Assembly: GCA_023427705.1 (NCBI GenBank)
Contig: JAEZAL010000045.1
Coordinates: 1 to 5,783 of the forward strand
Direction of reading: 5' to 3'
Length of the DNA stretch: 5,783 bases
From: Bacillota bacterium
Lineage (GTDB): Bacteria > Bacillota > Clostridia > Clostridiales > Clostridiaceae
Each line of letters begins with the position of its first letter. Position 1 is the first letter of the stretch. The position numbers and the translations under genes were made by a program. The notes under the pieces are model-generated. The model did no database searches and was not told the origin of the DNA. It saw nothing but the letters and a program-made list of their open reading frames with translations. Of the stretch, positions 1-5,716 are shown one piece after another.

Positions 1-32
1 CGTAATACTTTCTCATTTAATTATACACAAAT

Positions 33-62
33 AATGGTAAATATTAAACATTATTTACCATT
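33..62 (-). terminator. Hairpin at the 3' end of the transposase gene, possible weak terminator
   Basis: Two 11-nt arms (33-43 and 52-62) are perfect inverted complements around an 8-nt loop. The hairpin begins inside the transposase stop codon. No good U-run follows on the minus strand, only ATTTG, so it may be a weak terminator, an RNA-stabilising 3' hairpin, or part of the subterminal region of the insertion sequence. The structure is seen directly; its function is inferred. Confidence 0.45.
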
Positions 63-1123
63 TATATATAAATTGCTTTTCTCTCTTTAAAATCCTTTAT
101 TTTAGTTTTGGAATAAGAGCTGTGAGATTGAACAAATAATCTTTTGCACCTTATTGTATCCTTTTCAGTTTTAAACAATTCTATCCACTTGAACCAATAC
201 ATATAATTTGCAAGATATTTGGTTGCTACTCCATGAAATCCAAGCATAAATTCCTTTAATCTACTGTGGTAGGCATTGATGTGTTGAATATGGTAAATCC
301 CTTTTTTATATTTACCAGTTCCTATTTGTTGCATTTCAACATTAAAGTTATTTTTGAATTTGATGTAACTCTTATGAGAATCTACACATAGGATTGATTT
401 ATCTTCTATTCTATCTTTGAAAAGTCTTTCTACATCTGTATAACGCATTCTGCCATTACAAACTAACTCAGATATAACATTTCCCAATCTATCAGTAACG
501 CACATTACAGATACTTGATTTTTAGAAATACCCCTCTTTTTCTTGTCTTCTTGATTTGAAGGCTTACTTTTAGGACCCCTCTTATATGGTTTACGGGGCA
601 TAGTAAAAATACTGCTTTTGCTATGATTACCTTTGTAAGAAAGTCTAAAAAATGTTTCATCGGCTTCAACTACTCCAGATACAGTACCAATACCTATATA
701 TTCTCTTATAGCATCTAAAATTTTATGCCTCCATAAGAATGATGTAGGTACACTAATTTCGACTATTTCTGCACATTTTCTAATCGAATAGCCTTCAATC
801 ATACATTTGATGTAAGATAACCATGCTGTAAAATCTTTTTTGCTATTATAACATGGGGAGTATGTGAAATCTGTAAATGTCTTATGACAATCTTTACAGA
901 TATATCTTTGCTTCTTGTTGTACTTCCCATTTCTTAATACCTTATCTTTTTTACAATATGGGCATACTCTACCTAAAGAGAACCTATTTTCTTTTATTTC
1001 ATCTTGAATTTCATTTGTCATAGAGCCTAAAATTAACTCTTTTTCAAGATAGTTATATACTCTTTCTTGTTCAGATTTAGTTAAAGTTGAAAGAAATTTT
1101 ATTACAGAACTTGCTCCAGACAT
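62..1123 (-). CDS. IS1595-family (ISXO2-like) transposase
   Basis: This is a DDE-type transposase that moves its insertion sequence; about 353 aa with no internal stop. A zinc ribbon sits near the N-terminus (C54-x2-C57 and C76-x2-C79), followed by a helix-turn-helix-like stretch around 108-135 (GYSIRKCAEI...) and then the ISXO2-like catalytic domain. Candidate catalytic residues are D155 in VVEADETFF, D248 in ILCVDSHKSY, and H286 with K290 in HINAYHSRLK. The third position is His rather than Glu, a variation known in parts of the IS1595 family. A basic insert (about 175-200) lies between the first two catalytic positions. I chose the start at 1123 because GGAGG at 1132-1136 lies 8 nt upstream; an in-frame ATG at 1138 has no such site and overlaps the Shine-Dalgarno. 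The gene looks intact. The element's terminal repeats were not identified, so its exact ends are unknown. Confidence 0.9.
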   Translation of the reverse strand: MSGASSVIKFLSTLTKSEQERVYNYLEKELILGSMTNEIQDEIKENRFSLGRVCPYCKKDKVLRNGKYNKKQRYICKDCHKTFTDFTYSPCYNSKKDFTAWLSYIKCMIEGYSIRKCAEIVEISVPTSFLWRHKILDAIREYIGIGTVSGVVEADETFFRLSYKGNHSKSSIFTMPRKPYKRGPKSKPSNQEDKKKRGISKNQVSVMCVTDRLGNVISELVCNGRMRYTDVERLFKDRIEDKSILCVDSHKSYIKFKNNFNVEMQQIGTGKYKKGIYHIQHINAYHSRLKEFMLGFHGVATKYLANYMYWFKWIELFKTEKDTIRCKRLFVQSHSSYSKTKIKDFKERKAIYI

Positions 1124-1131
1124 AGTATAAG

Positions 1132-1136
1132 CCTCC
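1132..1136 (-). promoter_or_regulatory. Ribosome binding site deciding the transposase start
   Basis: GGAGG on the minus strand, 8 nt before the ATG at 1123. It falls inside the first codons of the longer reading frame that opens at 1138, which argues for the shorter protein. Confidence 0.7.
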
Positions 1137-1156
1137 ATCGTTTACATTATATTTAT

Positions 1157-1186
1157 ATTATAACCTACTTCGAAAAAATTAATCAA
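1157..1186 (-). promoter_or_regulatory. Candidate sigma-A promoter of the transposase
   Basis: On the minus strand a TTGATT box (1181-1186) and a perfect TATAAT (1157-1162) are separated by 18 nt. Transcription would begin near 1150, giving a leader of about 27 nt that contains the GGAGG. The -35 box matches consensus at only 4 of 6 positions, and TATAAT-like sequences are common in such AT-rich DNA. Confidence 0.5.
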
Positions 1187-1235
1187 ATATCAACATATAT
1201 CTTTAACATAGCGAAATAATAAGGTGCTATGGCAC

Positions 1236-1369
1236 AATGTAAAATGAATAATGAAAAATGTAGAATTAATGAAGAAACTCCGTTAGGAGTTTCTAAAATG
1301 CATATATTTTTAGTAATTCCTTTGGAATTACATCAATAATTTTACATTCTAAATTCTACATTCTACATT
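1236..1369. repeat. Nested palindromic intergenic element (MITE-like or structured RNA repeat)
   Basis: The arms 1236-1272 and 1333-1369 are imperfect inverted repeats, 29 of 37 positions complementary, and are themselves built of short AATGTAGAAT-like units. Between them are two compact perfect hairpins: 1273-1294 (9-bp stem AGAAACTCC with loop GTTA) and 1313-1331 (8-bp stem GTAATTCC with loop TTT). A further small hairpin, GTGC-TATG-GCAC at 1224-1235, abuts the left arm. The element lies between the transposase promoter and the lgt stop codon, so it would form the 3' untranslated region of the lgt transcript. It encodes nothing. A dispersed clostridial repeat is my inference; no second copy is in this window. 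Confidence 0.6.
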
Positions 1370-1374
1370 TTTAA

Positions 1375-2139
1375 TTATGCTCTTTTCTTTTTACTTACAT
1401 ATATAATTAATGCTATTCCGAAAGCTATTCCTATCAAGCTTACAATTTGAGCTGTTCTTAATCCCATAAACATTAAGCTGTCTGTTCTTAAGCCTTCAAT
1501 AAAGAATCTTCCTATTGAATATAATATCATATATCCACCTAGTATAATTCCATCTTTTCCTTCTTTCTTTTTTAGAACTATATAAACTAAAATTAAGCAA
1601 ACTAATAAGTTCCATAAAGATTCATATAAAAAAGTTGGATGATAATAAGTTCCGTTAATTAACATTCCTTTTTGTATAAACTCTGGGAACTTACTTATAA
1701 ATTCTTGAGATACAGGTCCACCATGTGCCTCTTGATTCATAAAGTTTCCCCAACGGCCTATAGCTTGTGCTAAAATTACACCTGGCATTATCACATCTAC
1801 ATATTTTAAAAAGTTAATCTTTCTATATCTTGCAAAAACATACCCTGAAAGTAAGGCTGCTATAACACCACCATGAATAGCCATTCCACCATTTCTTATA
1901 TTTATTACATCCATAAATGAATGATAGTTTTGATATTCAAAAGCAACATAATATAGCCTTGCCCCTATTATAGATATAGGAAAAGTAATTAAAAAAGCAT
2001 CTATTATTATATCGTAATCAAGTTTTTTCTTCTTTGATAATATGTATATTAATAACATTGCAGCTAAAACACCTACTGATATTATTAATCCATACCATCT
2101 TATTTCTAAGCCAAAAACTTCAAAAGCTACTGGATTCAT
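1375..2139 (-). CDS. lgt: Prolipoprotein diacylglyceryl transferase
   Basis: Lgt transfers diacylglycerol from phosphatidylglycerol to the lipobox cysteine of prolipoproteins in the cytoplasmic membrane, the first step of lipoprotein maturation. The 254-aa protein is of usual length and has about seven hydrophobic segments (roughly 16-35, 43-63, 87-104, 114-130, 172-189, 197-213, 228-247). The family signature G-R-x-G-N-F-x-N-x-E-x2-G is complete at 128-140 (GRWGNFMNQEAHG). Other conserved blocks are the N-terminal RWYG (14-17), IHGG (88-91), HPTFLYE (167-173) and GRFFIEGLRTD (210-220). The reading frame extends upstream to 2214, but AGGAGG at 2147-2152, 7 nt before the ATG at 2139, and the family N-terminus fix the start. 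The Shine-Dalgarno begins immediately after the tadA stop codon, so the two genes are probably co-transcribed and translationally coupled. No good terminator follows; the palindrome at 1236-1369 may serve. Confidence 0.97.
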   Translation of the reverse strand: MNPVAFEVFGLEIRWYGLIISVGVLAAMLLIYILSKKKKLDYDIIIDAFLITFPISIIGARLYYVAFEYQNYHSFMDVINIRNGGMAIHGGVIAALLSGYVFARYRKINFLKYVDVIMPGVILAQAIGRWGNFMNQEAHGGPVSQEFISKFPEFIQKGMLINGTYYHPTFLYESLWNLLVCLILVYIVLKKKEGKDGIILGGYMILYSIGRFFIEGLRTDSLMFMGLRTAQIVSLIGIAFGIALIIYVSKKKRA

Positions 2140-2152
2140 CTCAATCCCTCCT

Positions 2153-2599
2153 CTACAATTTGTTTTTTCTTCTATTTTCAAAAAATGACGTAAGCAAATT
2201 ACTACATTTTTCATTATAACACCATTTTACATCAACTTGCCAATTAAATACATTATAATCTAATAAGTTTATGGTTGATCCACAAGCCCCCATATCTTTG
2301 TTGAATGTACCAATATACAACTTAGATATTCTACTTTGTGCTATAGCTGATGCACACATTGGACATGGTTCTAAAGTGACATACATCTCACACCCAGATA
2401 GCCTCCAATTATCTAATTTTTTATTTGCTTCTTCTATAGCTAGAATTTCCGCATGAGCTGTAGTAAGTTTCTTTGATTCCTTCAAATTATGTTTCTGTGC
2501 TATTATTTCTCCATCTTTAACTATCACTACCCCAACAGGAACTTCCCCCTTAGAAAAGGCTTTTTCTGCTTCTTCTATTGCAAGATCCATGTAATCCAT
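2153..2599 (-). CDS. tadA: tRNA-specific adenosine deaminase
   Basis: TadA is a zinc-dependent cytidine/deoxycytidylate-deaminase-fold enzyme that converts wobble adenosine 34 to inosine, in bacteria chiefly in tRNA-Arg(ACG). The 148-aa protein has the expected motifs: H49-A-E51 (zinc ligand and proton-shuttling Glu) and P78-C79-P-M-C82 (two zinc ligands), plus the N-terminal GEVPVGVVIV block (18-27) and the NW..SGCEMYVTLEPC stretch. The C-terminus (FFENRRKNKL) fits the family. I placed the start at 2599 because AAGGAG (2609-2614) lies 9 nt upstream. An extension to 2644 would run through the terminator at 2631-2653, and ATG at 2590 is a less likely alternative. Upstream it is cut off from the CNNM gene by that terminator, with only about 30 nt left for a promoter. 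The tRNA-Arg in this window has anticodon CCT, so it is not a TadA substrate. Confidence 0.95.
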   Translation of the reverse strand: MDYMDLAIEEAEKAFSKGEVPVGVVIVKDGEIIAQKHNLKESKKLTTAHAEILAIEEANKKLDNWRLSGCEMYVTLEPCPMCASAIAQSRISKLYIGTFNKDMGACGSTINLLDYNVFNWQVDVKWCYNEKCSNLLTSFFENRRKNKL

Positions 2600-2630
2600 A
2601 ATACACTTCTCCTTAATAAAAAATTTTGTG

Positions 2631-2653
2631 AAAAAGAGCTGCAAAGCAGCTCT
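2631..2653 (-). terminator. Intrinsic terminator after the CNNM/CorC gene
   Basis: Perfect 8-bp stem AGAGCTGC / GCAGCTCT (2646-2653 and 2635-2642) with a 3-nt loop, followed on the minus strand by TTTT. It begins 11 nt after the CNNM stop codon and ends about 30 nt before the tadA start. Read-through or a promoter hidden in this short gap would be needed to transcribe tadA and lgt. Confidence 0.85.
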
Positions 2654-2664
2654 AAATTTAAATC

Positions 2665-3909
2665 TTAAGTAAATATTCTTACCTTTTTAATTCTATTTTT
2701 ATCGATATCTTCTACTATAAACTTAATGTTATTAATCTTAACTTCTTCATTCTTTGATGGAAATCTTCCTAATTCTCCGATTACTAAGCCACCTACAGAG
2801 TCAAATTCTTCTGATTCCATGGTAACACCTATTAGGTCTCCGATATAATCTAATCTTGCACTACCATCTACTATATATTCATCTTCCTTGACTACTATTA
2901 TATCGCTATCGCTTTCATCATCATATTCATCTTCAATTTCCCCTACTACTTCCTCAATTAAGTCTTCAATAGTAACTATCCCAACATTACCACCATATTC
3001 ATCTAACACTACAGCCATATGATTTCTTGTTTTTTTCATTTCTTTGAATAGTTCTGCTATTTTCTTAAATTCAAAAGTATAATAAGGTTCTCTCATATAG
3101 TCTGATACCTTAAAATTATCTTTACTTTGAGATGCCATTATTAGATCCTTCACATTAAGTATTCCTATAACGTCATCTATATGTTCATTATAAACAGGTA
3201 ATCTTGAAAATTGTTCAGTTTTAATTATATTAATAACTTCATCATAGGTAGCATTAACATCTACAGCTATTATTTCCATTCTTTGAACCATTACATCTTT
3301 TACTTGAGAATCAGCAAACTCAAAAACATTAAAAATCATTTCTTTCTCAACATCTTCAAGTACCCCCTCTTCCTCGCTAACGCCAACCATAGTCCTTAAT
3401 TCTTCTTCTGTAATAAATGGTTCAGTAGCCTTAGGGTCTCCTCCTAAAAGCCTTATAAACACGCTAGATATAGATGCAAAAACTATAACAAATGGTTTAA
3501 ATACTTTAACTATAATACCTATTGGTTTACTAACCATTAATGATACTTTTTCAGAATTTTGTTTAGCTATAGATTTAGGAGTTATTTCACCAAATATAAG
3601 TACTAAAATTGTCATTATTATAGTAACTAACCCTACTCCACTAGGTCCAATAACTTTTACAGCAATTGATGTAGCAAGAGACGATGCTCCTATATTCACT
3701 ATGTTATTCCCTATTAATATTGCTCCTAATAATTTGCTTGGATCATGACATAGTTTTTCAACTAATTTAGCTCCCTTAACTCCTTCATCAACCATATGTC
3801 TTATTCTAATTTTACTTAGAGCCATTAAGGCCGTTTCTGACATAGAGAAGAATCCTGACATAATTAATAATATTATTAGTAATATTATCTGCCACGTGTA
3901 ATTCTCCAA
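2665..3909 (-). CDS. CNNM/CorC (HlyC) family membrane transporter with CBS pair
   Basis: This 414-aa protein has the three-part CNNM/CorC layout. The first part is a DUF21/CNNM membrane domain with hydrophobic segments near 5-27, 60-84, 91-109 and 127-154, and the conserved blocks SETALMALSK (24-33), GNNIVNIG (67-74) and FGEITPKS (106-113). Next is a cytoplasmic CBS pair (about 204-258 and 268-323; VMVQRMEIIAVD, SRLPVY, DEYGGNVGIVTIEDLIEE). Last is an acidic linker and a CorC_HlyC C-terminal domain (about 337-414; DEYIVDGSARL, ESEEFDSVGGLV). Members bind ATP/Mg2+ through the CBS domains and are implicated in Mg2+ or Na+ transport; the 'hemolysin' name is historical and should not be read as toxin activity. 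Initiation is at TTG (3907-3909), with AGGAG at 3921-3925, 11 nt upstream. The next in-frame Met, residue 17, lies inside the first membrane helix. It has a likely promoter of its own and ends at a clear terminator, so it may be monocistronic. Confidence 0.93.
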   Translation of the reverse strand: MENYTWQIILLIILLIMSGFFSMSETALMALSKIRIRHMVDEGVKGAKLVEKLCHDPSKLLGAILIGNNIVNIGASSLATSIAVKVIGPSGVGLVTIIMTILVLIFGEITPKSIAKQNSEKVSLMVSKPIGIIVKVFKPFVIVFASISSVFIRLLGGDPKATEPFITEEELRTMVGVSEEEGVLEDVEKEMIFNVFEFADSQVKDVMVQRMEIIAVDVNATYDEVINIIKTEQFSRLPVYNEHIDDVIGILNVKDLIMASQSKDNFKVSDYMREPYYTFEFKKIAELFKEMKKTRNHMAVVLDEYGGNVGIVTIEDLIEEVVGEIEDEYDDESDSDIIVVKEDEYIVDGSARLDYIGDLIGVTMESEEFDSVGGLVIGELGRFPSKNEEVKINNIKFIVEDIDKNRIKKVRIFT

Positions 3910-3920
3910 AATAATTCACT

Positions 3921-3925
3921 CTCCT
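3921..3925 (-). promoter_or_regulatory. Ribosome binding site for a TTG start
   Basis: AGGAG on the minus strand, 11 nt before the TTG at 3909. The spacing is somewhat long. A GTG right after it is out of frame, and no ATG precedes the first membrane helix, so TTG is the supported start and translation may be weak. Confidence 0.6.
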
Positions 3926-3949
3926 AATTGTAGATATATTTTATTTTAT

Positions 3950-3955
3950 ATTATA
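3950..3955 (-). promoter_or_regulatory. Candidate -10 box of the CNNM gene
   Basis: TATAAT on the minus strand (within GATATAATAT), 40 nt before the TTG start. No convincing -35 box lies 16-18 nt upstream, only a T-rich run. A second TATAAT at 3991-3996 is an alternative. The 106-nt gap after the MATE gene shows no strong terminator, so read-through from MATE is also possible. Confidence 0.4.
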
Positions 3956-4015
3956 TCATATATAAATTTGAAAAAATTAGAACTAGTAGAATTATATCAT
4001 TAAATTTAGTATTCA

Positions 4016-5383
4016 TTACGCAAGTTCATATTCTTCCACTACATTTCTTATCCATTTTCCAGATTTTAATCTACTTCTTTCAAATACAATTTTAATAAAC
4101 TCTTCTGTGCATATTAAGAAATATACTAATGTTACAGGAAAACCTAAAAATGTTGCTCCAATAAAAGAAATAGGTACAGCATAGAACCATACAGTTCCTA
4201 ACTGGACTAATGTTGAATAAAGAGTATCTCCACCACCTCTAAAAATTCCAACAATCATAACAACATTATAGAATCTTATAGGACATATTAATGCCATAAT
4301 TCTTAAAACTGTAACTGCATCTTTAAAAGTATTTGCTTCAACATTAAATGGTTTTACAATTTGTGGTGCTAAAACCCATACTGATACTCCTATTAATAAT
4401 CCTATTACAGGAGAGATTTTACCAATCTTATGAGAATAATCTATAGCAATATCTTCTTCATTTGCTCCAATTTTATTCCCAACCATAATAGCTGCTGCTG
4501 ATGCTAACCCTATACATAAAACCATAAACATATTATTTAATGTTGTTGCGATTTGCATTGTAGCAACTGCACTAGTTCCTATTTGTGCATATGCTATTGA
4601 GTAAGCAGTCATTCCAAATGACCATAATAATTCATTAATTATAACTGCTGTAGATGTATTGAAATAAGTTTTTACAAAATTCATATCAAAAGCAAATAAT
4701 TCTTTTATCTTTGATGCTATAATATTATTTTTAGCATAAACTTTGAAAATTATATAAGTCATTTCTATAGTTCTAGCAATAGTTGTTGCTAAAGCTGCAC
4801 CTGCGACTCCCATTGGCTTTACTCCAAGATTACCAAATATAAATACCCAGTTTAAGAATGCATTACAAAGTACACCTATTATACTTGCATACATTGGAGC
4901 CTTTGGCTGCTCTGAACTTCTTAGAGCTGAAGAGAATCCCTGTGTAAAGTTGGTAAATAAACAACTAATAGAAACAATTCTTAAGTATTGTGCTCCAAGT
5001 TCAATAACTTGGGCATCTTTTGATAATATCGACATTATTGGATTTGCTAAGAAAAATGCTGCTCCTCCAAAAAATATAGATGCTAAAAGACCTATAGATA
5101 TATCTAAGCCTAGTACCTTTTTGATACTTTTAATATCTTTCTTTCCCCAGTATTGTGACATAAATACACTAGCGCCTGCATTTATACCTGATAGACATAG
5201 GGTAAATATAAAGAAGTATTGGTTAGCTAGTCCAACTGCTGCAATAGCTTTCTCTCCTAATCTACCAATCATCAAGTTATCTACAAGGTTTAGTGATGAT
5301 GTTACAAGGTTTTGAAATGTTATTGGTAATGCTAATGTTAGCATTGTAGTTATAAAAGCTTTGTCCTTTAATATTTTCTTCAT
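4016..5383 (-). CDS. MATE family multidrug/cation antiporter
   Basis: This 455-aa membrane protein belongs to the multidrug and toxic compound extrusion family, which exports cationic drugs, dyes or metabolites in exchange for Na+ or H+. It has the usual MATE length and two related six-helix halves (about 12-215 and 240-435). Typical blocks in the first half are LALPITFQNLVTSSLNLVDNLMIG (17-40, including D35 at the position of the cation-site Asp in NorM-type pumps), SQYWGKKD (76-83), and QGFSSALRSSEQPKAP (148-163) with GAALATTIAR (195-204). Mirrored in the second half are NELLWSFGMTAYSIAYAQIG (250-269), GNKIGAN (302-308) and FRGGGDT (381-387). I chose ATG 5383 because AGGAGG (5389-5394) is 5 nt upstream; the in-frame ATG at 5398 would overlap and precede that site. 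The substrate cannot be told from sequence. Upstream is an unusual structured leader. Confidence 0.95.
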   Translation of the reverse strand: MKKILKDKAFITTMLTLALPITFQNLVTSSLNLVDNLMIGRLGEKAIAAVGLANQYFFIFTLCLSGINAGASVFMSQYWGKKDIKSIKKVLGLDISIGLLASIFFGGAAFFLANPIMSILSKDAQVIELGAQYLRIVSISCLFTNFTQGFSSALRSSEQPKAPMYASIIGVLCNAFLNWVFIFGNLGVKPMGVAGAALATTIARTIEMTYIIFKVYAKNNIIASKIKELFAFDMNFVKTYFNTSTAVIINELLWSFGMTAYSIAYAQIGTSAVATMQIATTLNNMFMVLCIGLASAAAIMVGNKIGANEEDIAIDYSHKIGKISPVIGLLIGVSVWVLAPQIVKPFNVEANTFKDAVTVLRIMALICPIRFYNVVMIVGIFRGGGDTLYSTLVQLGTVWFYAVPISFIGATFLGFPVTLVYFLICTEEFIKIVFERSRLKSGKWIRNVVEEYELA

Positions 5384-5388
5384 TTTAT

Positions 5389-5394
5389 CCTCCT
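5389..5394 (-). promoter_or_regulatory. Ribosome binding site deciding the MATE start
   Basis: AGGAGG on the minus strand, 5 nt before the ATG at 5383. The longer frame from 5398 would have this site inside its coding sequence and no site of its own. Confidence 0.75.
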
Positions 5395-5423
5395 GCATTT
5401 ATTAGTACGATTACTTTTATTTT

Positions 5424-5496
5424 AAAAAGTGCATCTATGTAATTTTACTTATTCCGTCGCTAGCTCCAAGTCATCGTAAAATTAATAGATGCACTT
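5424..5496 (-). terminator. Large hairpin with U-tract in the MATE leader
   Basis: Arms 5476-5496 and 5427-5448 are complementary over 21 nt apart from one extra base, enclosing a 27-nt loop (5449-5475). On the minus strand the stem ends in GCACTTTTT, so it has the form of an intrinsic terminator, ending about 40 nt before the MATE start. The loop is about 48% GC and contains GCTAGC, unlike the AT-rich surroundings. It could be an attenuator, the 3' end of a small RNA, or a dispersed palindromic repeat. Confidence 0.65.
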
Positions 5497-5510
5497 CAAA
5501 ACTAAAGGAA

Positions 5511-5556
5511 AGAATTTATGGAAAGTTATTTATAGGATAAACTTTTTATAAATTCT
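5511..5556. repeat. AT-rich 17-bp inverted repeat
   Basis: Arms 5511-5527 and 5540-5556 pair around a 12-nt loop. Read as plus-strand RNA all 17 positions pair, two of them as G-U; read as minus-strand RNA these two become C/A mismatches. It lies between the two terminator-like hairpins of the leader. No function can be assigned. Confidence 0.5.
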
Positions 5557-5564
5557 CACATAAT

Positions 5565-5605
5565 AAAAAAAGAGCAATGGGTGATTAGCTGCCCATCTGC
5601 TCTTT
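5565..5605 (-). terminator. Intrinsic terminator (or attenuator) upstream of MATE
   Basis: On the minus strand AAAGAGCA (5598-5605) and ATGGG (5592-5596), separated by a bulged G at 5597, pair with CCCAT (5577-5581) and TGCTCTTT (5569-5576): 13 bp around a 10-nt loop. A run of seven T covers 5565-5571. It follows only a few bases after the predicted start of transcription from the promoter at 5617-5645, so it would end that transcript at about 45 nt or act as an attenuator. It could also back up the tRNA terminator. Confidence 0.75.
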
Positions 5606-5616
5606 AATCATAAAAT

Positions 5617-5645
5617 ATTTTGCAATAATTCAATTCATTTGTCAA
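5617..5645 (-). promoter_or_regulatory. Candidate sigma-A promoter of the MATE leader
   Basis: On the minus strand a perfect TTGACA (5640-5645) is followed after exactly 17 nt by CAAAAT (5617-5622, 4 of 6 consensus matches). Transcription would start near 5610, about 227 nt before the MATE ATG. It is the best -35/-10 pair between the tRNA and the MATE gene. Confidence 0.6.
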
Positions 5646-5670
5646 TATTGTTTTAAATATAGAATAAAAA

Positions 5671-5716
5671 CATAAAACCCTCAAACCAATTTATATAAAG
5701 GTTTGAGGGTTTTATG
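5671..5716 (-). terminator. Strong terminator of the tRNA-Arg transcript
   Basis: Perfect 17-bp stem (5700-5716 with 5671-5687; core AAAACCCTCAAACC / GGTTTGAGGGTTTT) and a 12-nt loop, followed on the minus strand by TTTTTATT. The outer stem pairs overlap the last two bases of the tRNA CCA end, so the tRNA and its terminator are directly joined. Confidence 0.88.

Larger units (their letters stand above)
5384..5714 (-). other. Gene-free leader region between tRNA-Arg and MATE
   Basis: About 330 bases without a convincing gene on either strand. In minus-strand order it holds most of the tRNA terminator, a TTGACA/CAAAAT promoter candidate, a bulged terminator-type hairpin, a 17-bp AT-rich hairpin, a large 21/22-nt-arm hairpin with U-tract, and the MATE Shine-Dalgarno. 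I recognise no known riboswitch core: no T-box AGGGTGG motif and no obvious purine, TPP or SAM elements. Confidence 0.6.

Noticed and set aside
1..1235. Terminal inverted repeats and target duplication of the IS
   Set aside because: I compared 1-61 with the reverse complement of 1139-1235 by eye and found no convincing match, so no ends are annotated.
2034..2219. Plus-strand frame of 61 codons
   Set aside because: It lies antisense to the start of lgt and the end of tadA, is low-complexity Leu/Ile/Ser-rich, and has no ribosome binding site; a shadow of the real genes.
2271..2456. Plus-strand frame of 61 codons
   Set aside because: Fully antisense to the conserved catalytic core of tadA, with no family resemblance.
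3211..3399. Plus-strand frame of 62 codons
   Set aside because: Fully antisense to the CBS region of the CNNM gene; Phe/Ile/Asn-rich as expected of reversed AT-rich coding DNA.
2665..3909. Hemolysin toxin
   Set aside because: The HlyC/TlyC-type name is historical; the domain layout is a CNNM/CorC ion-transport protein, and no toxin feature is visible.
4950..5315. Plus-strand frame of 121 codons
   Set aside because: Antisense to the N-terminal half of the MATE gene, whose protein is clearly conserved; the opposite frame shows no domain.
5400..5650. Known riboswitch or T-box upstream of MATE
   Set aside because: No T-box AGGGTGG-type antiterminator and no recognisable purine, TPP, SAM, preQ1 or guanidine core could be seen by eye; only generic hairpins are supported.
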